A stretch of 5,565 bases of DNA from Bacteroidota bacterium (lineage in GTDB: Bacteria > Bacteroidota > Bacteroidia > UBA7662 > CANHCV01): assembly GCA_027488715.1 (NCBI GenBank), contig JAIYBD010000030.1, forward strand, positions 1 through 5,565, read 5' to 3'. The translations under genes and the position numbers were made by a program. Below, piece after piece: positions 4,773 through 5,565 of this stretch (positions are counted from its first letter, which is position 1; the number at the start of each line of letters is the position of its first letter). The notes beneath the pieces were generated by a model, which was given only the letters and a program-made list of their open reading frames with translations, was not told the origin of the DNA and made no database searches.

Positions 4773-5565
4773 ATGAAATTTCCAGAGGCATTTCTTCAGT
4801 GGGTTTGGTTGCATCAGGTTTTTAACTCGGATGATTTAAAAACCACGGATGGCCGTGAGATCCGTGTAGAATATCCCGGGAAGTGGAATCGTGGATTTGG
4901 ACCTGATTTTTCGGGTGCCAGGGTGTGGATTGGGAACCAATTGGCCCTTGGTGCTGTGGAGATTCATGTTCGGAGTGCGGATTGGTTCGAGCATGGACAT
5001 GAGCGAGATGCGGAGTACAACTCGGTGATTTTGCATGTGATCGATGATGACCAAGGGCTTGTGGTGTGTGAAGATGGACAGGTGCCGCCCCAATTGGTTC
5101 TTCGGAATCGGGTATTGCCGCAAGCATGGAGTAGTTGGACGTATTGGATGAGAAATCCAGATCATTTGTCGTGCAGGAACCACCTAGGTCGGTTGAGCAA
5201 CCCCCAAAAAATGGGGGGCTGGAGTGAATTGAGGCGTTGGAAAATGAAGGAAAGGGTTTATTCAGTTTTCCAGGGGGTTGCACATCGGCAAGGGAATTGG
5301 GAGTGGGCATTCTTAGAGCGTTTATTTTCGGCTTGTGGGTTTCATCATCATTCCGAACCGTTTGCCGAAATTTTTAAAGCAATTCCCCCCACCTTGCTAT
5401 CGCGATTGCAAGGAAAGTCGGAAGCAATGGAAGCGTTGTTGTTGGGATTAGGTCGATTTTTGGAAAATCCGCAAGATGGGTATTCCCAACAGTTAAGGGC
5501 CGAATTTTTACACTTGCAAATTGCTTTCCGCCTTCGAAAAATTTCGCCTTATCCCTGGAAAAACA
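4773..5565 (+). CDS. DUF2851 family protein, 3' end beyond the window
   Basis: The first 264 codons of a gene are open to the window edge; family members are usually longer (roughly 400 residues), so the end is missing. The N-terminus matches DUF2851, a mainly Bacteroidota family of unknown function: FLQWVWLHQVF (7-17), NRGFGPDFSGARVWIG (39-54), GAVEIHVRSADWFEHGHERD (60-79) and YNSVILHV (82-89). A region with SCRNHL (133-138) and the helical stretch from about 150 to 250, including GFHHHSEPF (189-197), also fit the family. The ATG at 4773 is the first in frame after an upstream TGA at 4746, and no Shine-Dalgarno sequence precedes it. There is no signal peptide, so it is probably cytoplasmic. 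The gene uses many G-ending and GGG/CGG codons, unlike the neighbouring pdxJ. The dense Asp/Glu/His block at 45-88 suggests a metal-dependent enzyme, but this is inference. Confidence 0.87.
   Translation, partial: MKFPEAFLQWVWLHQVFNSDDLKTTDGREIRVEYPGKWNRGFGPDFSGARVWIGNQLALGAVEIHVRSADWFEHGHERDAEYNSVILHVIDDDQGLVVCEDGQVPPQLVLRNRVLPQAWSSWTYWMRNPDHLSCRNHLGRLSNPQKMGGWSELRRWKMKERVYSVFQGVAHRQGNWEWAFLERLFSACGFHHHSEPFAEIFKAIPPTLLSRLQGKSEAMEALLLGLGRFLENPQDGYSQQLRAEFLHLQIAFRLRKISPYPWKN
5196..5220 (+). repeat. GC-rich stem-loop inside the DUF2851 gene
   Basis: AGC(AA)CCCCC at 5196-5205 pairs with GGGGGGCT at 5213-5220, giving an 8-pair stem with a 2-base bulge and a loop of AAAAAAT. It lies within coding sequence, and the frame stays open and family-like on both sides. 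It may be chance, a pause site, or a spot prone to indels because of the adjacent C5, A6 and G6 runs. Confidence 0.5.

Noticed and set aside
4822..5310. Minus-strand open frame of 162 codons rich in Pro, His and Ser
   Set aside because: It is opposite the G-rich DUF2851 gene. The composition is what a reversed G-rich coding strand produces.
1..5565. CRISPR array, tRNA/rRNA gene, insertion sequence, toxin-antitoxin or phage module
   Set aside because: No spaced repeats, cloverleaf, transposase motif, terminal inverted repeats or toxin-antitoxin-like gene pair was seen. The window looks like ordinary chromosome.

Overview
The window looks like chromosomal DNA of a Bacteroidota bacterium, probably Flavobacteriales-like. 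The gene content points that way: a DUF2851 protein, a PG_1098-type methyltransferase with a THUMP-like tail, a degenerate arginase/formimidoylglutamase-family protein, YtxJ, and mini-lipoproteins. So do two matches to the Bacteroidota -10 element TAnnTTTG. Start sites mostly lack a Shine-Dalgarno sequence, which also fits. The organism is inferred from these features, not from a database search. Coding density is high, and there is no tRNA, rRNA, CRISPR array, insertion sequence or transposase.

Left half (bases 1-3264, minus strand, read right to left). First is a class I SAM-dependent methyltransferase with a C-terminal THUMP-like domain. A 43-base gap follows, holding a good promoter and an inverted repeat. 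Next is an arginase-superfamily protein that has lost much of its canonical metal-binding set and carries a run of 16 A in its coding strand. After a 36-base gap comes a membrane-anchored GH25 muramidase, and one base beyond its stop codon there may be the start of another gene that leaves the window.

Right half (3281-5565, plus strand). Two short paralogous lipoproteins share the pattern CxxKNxCPxF. The second opens a tightly packed run in which each gene overlaps the next by ATGA: mini-lipoprotein, ytxJ (bacillithiol-linked redox protein), pdxJ (pyridoxine 5'-phosphate synthase). A 105-base gap holds an elaborate palindrome resembling two overlapping LacI-family operators. It is followed by a DUF2851 gene cut by the window edge.

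How the genes work together: the ATGA overlaps make co-translation of the mini-lipoprotein, YtxJ and PdxJ likely, which would tie thiol-redox maintenance to vitamin B6 synthesis, though no direct biochemical link is visible. The minus-strand genes look like housekeeping neighbours without one shared pathway. I see no clear defence or mobile system. The least explained items are the paired mini-lipoproteins, the pseudo-ureohydrolase with its slippery A run, the palindrome before DUF2851, and a possible nuclease-like motif in DUF2851.
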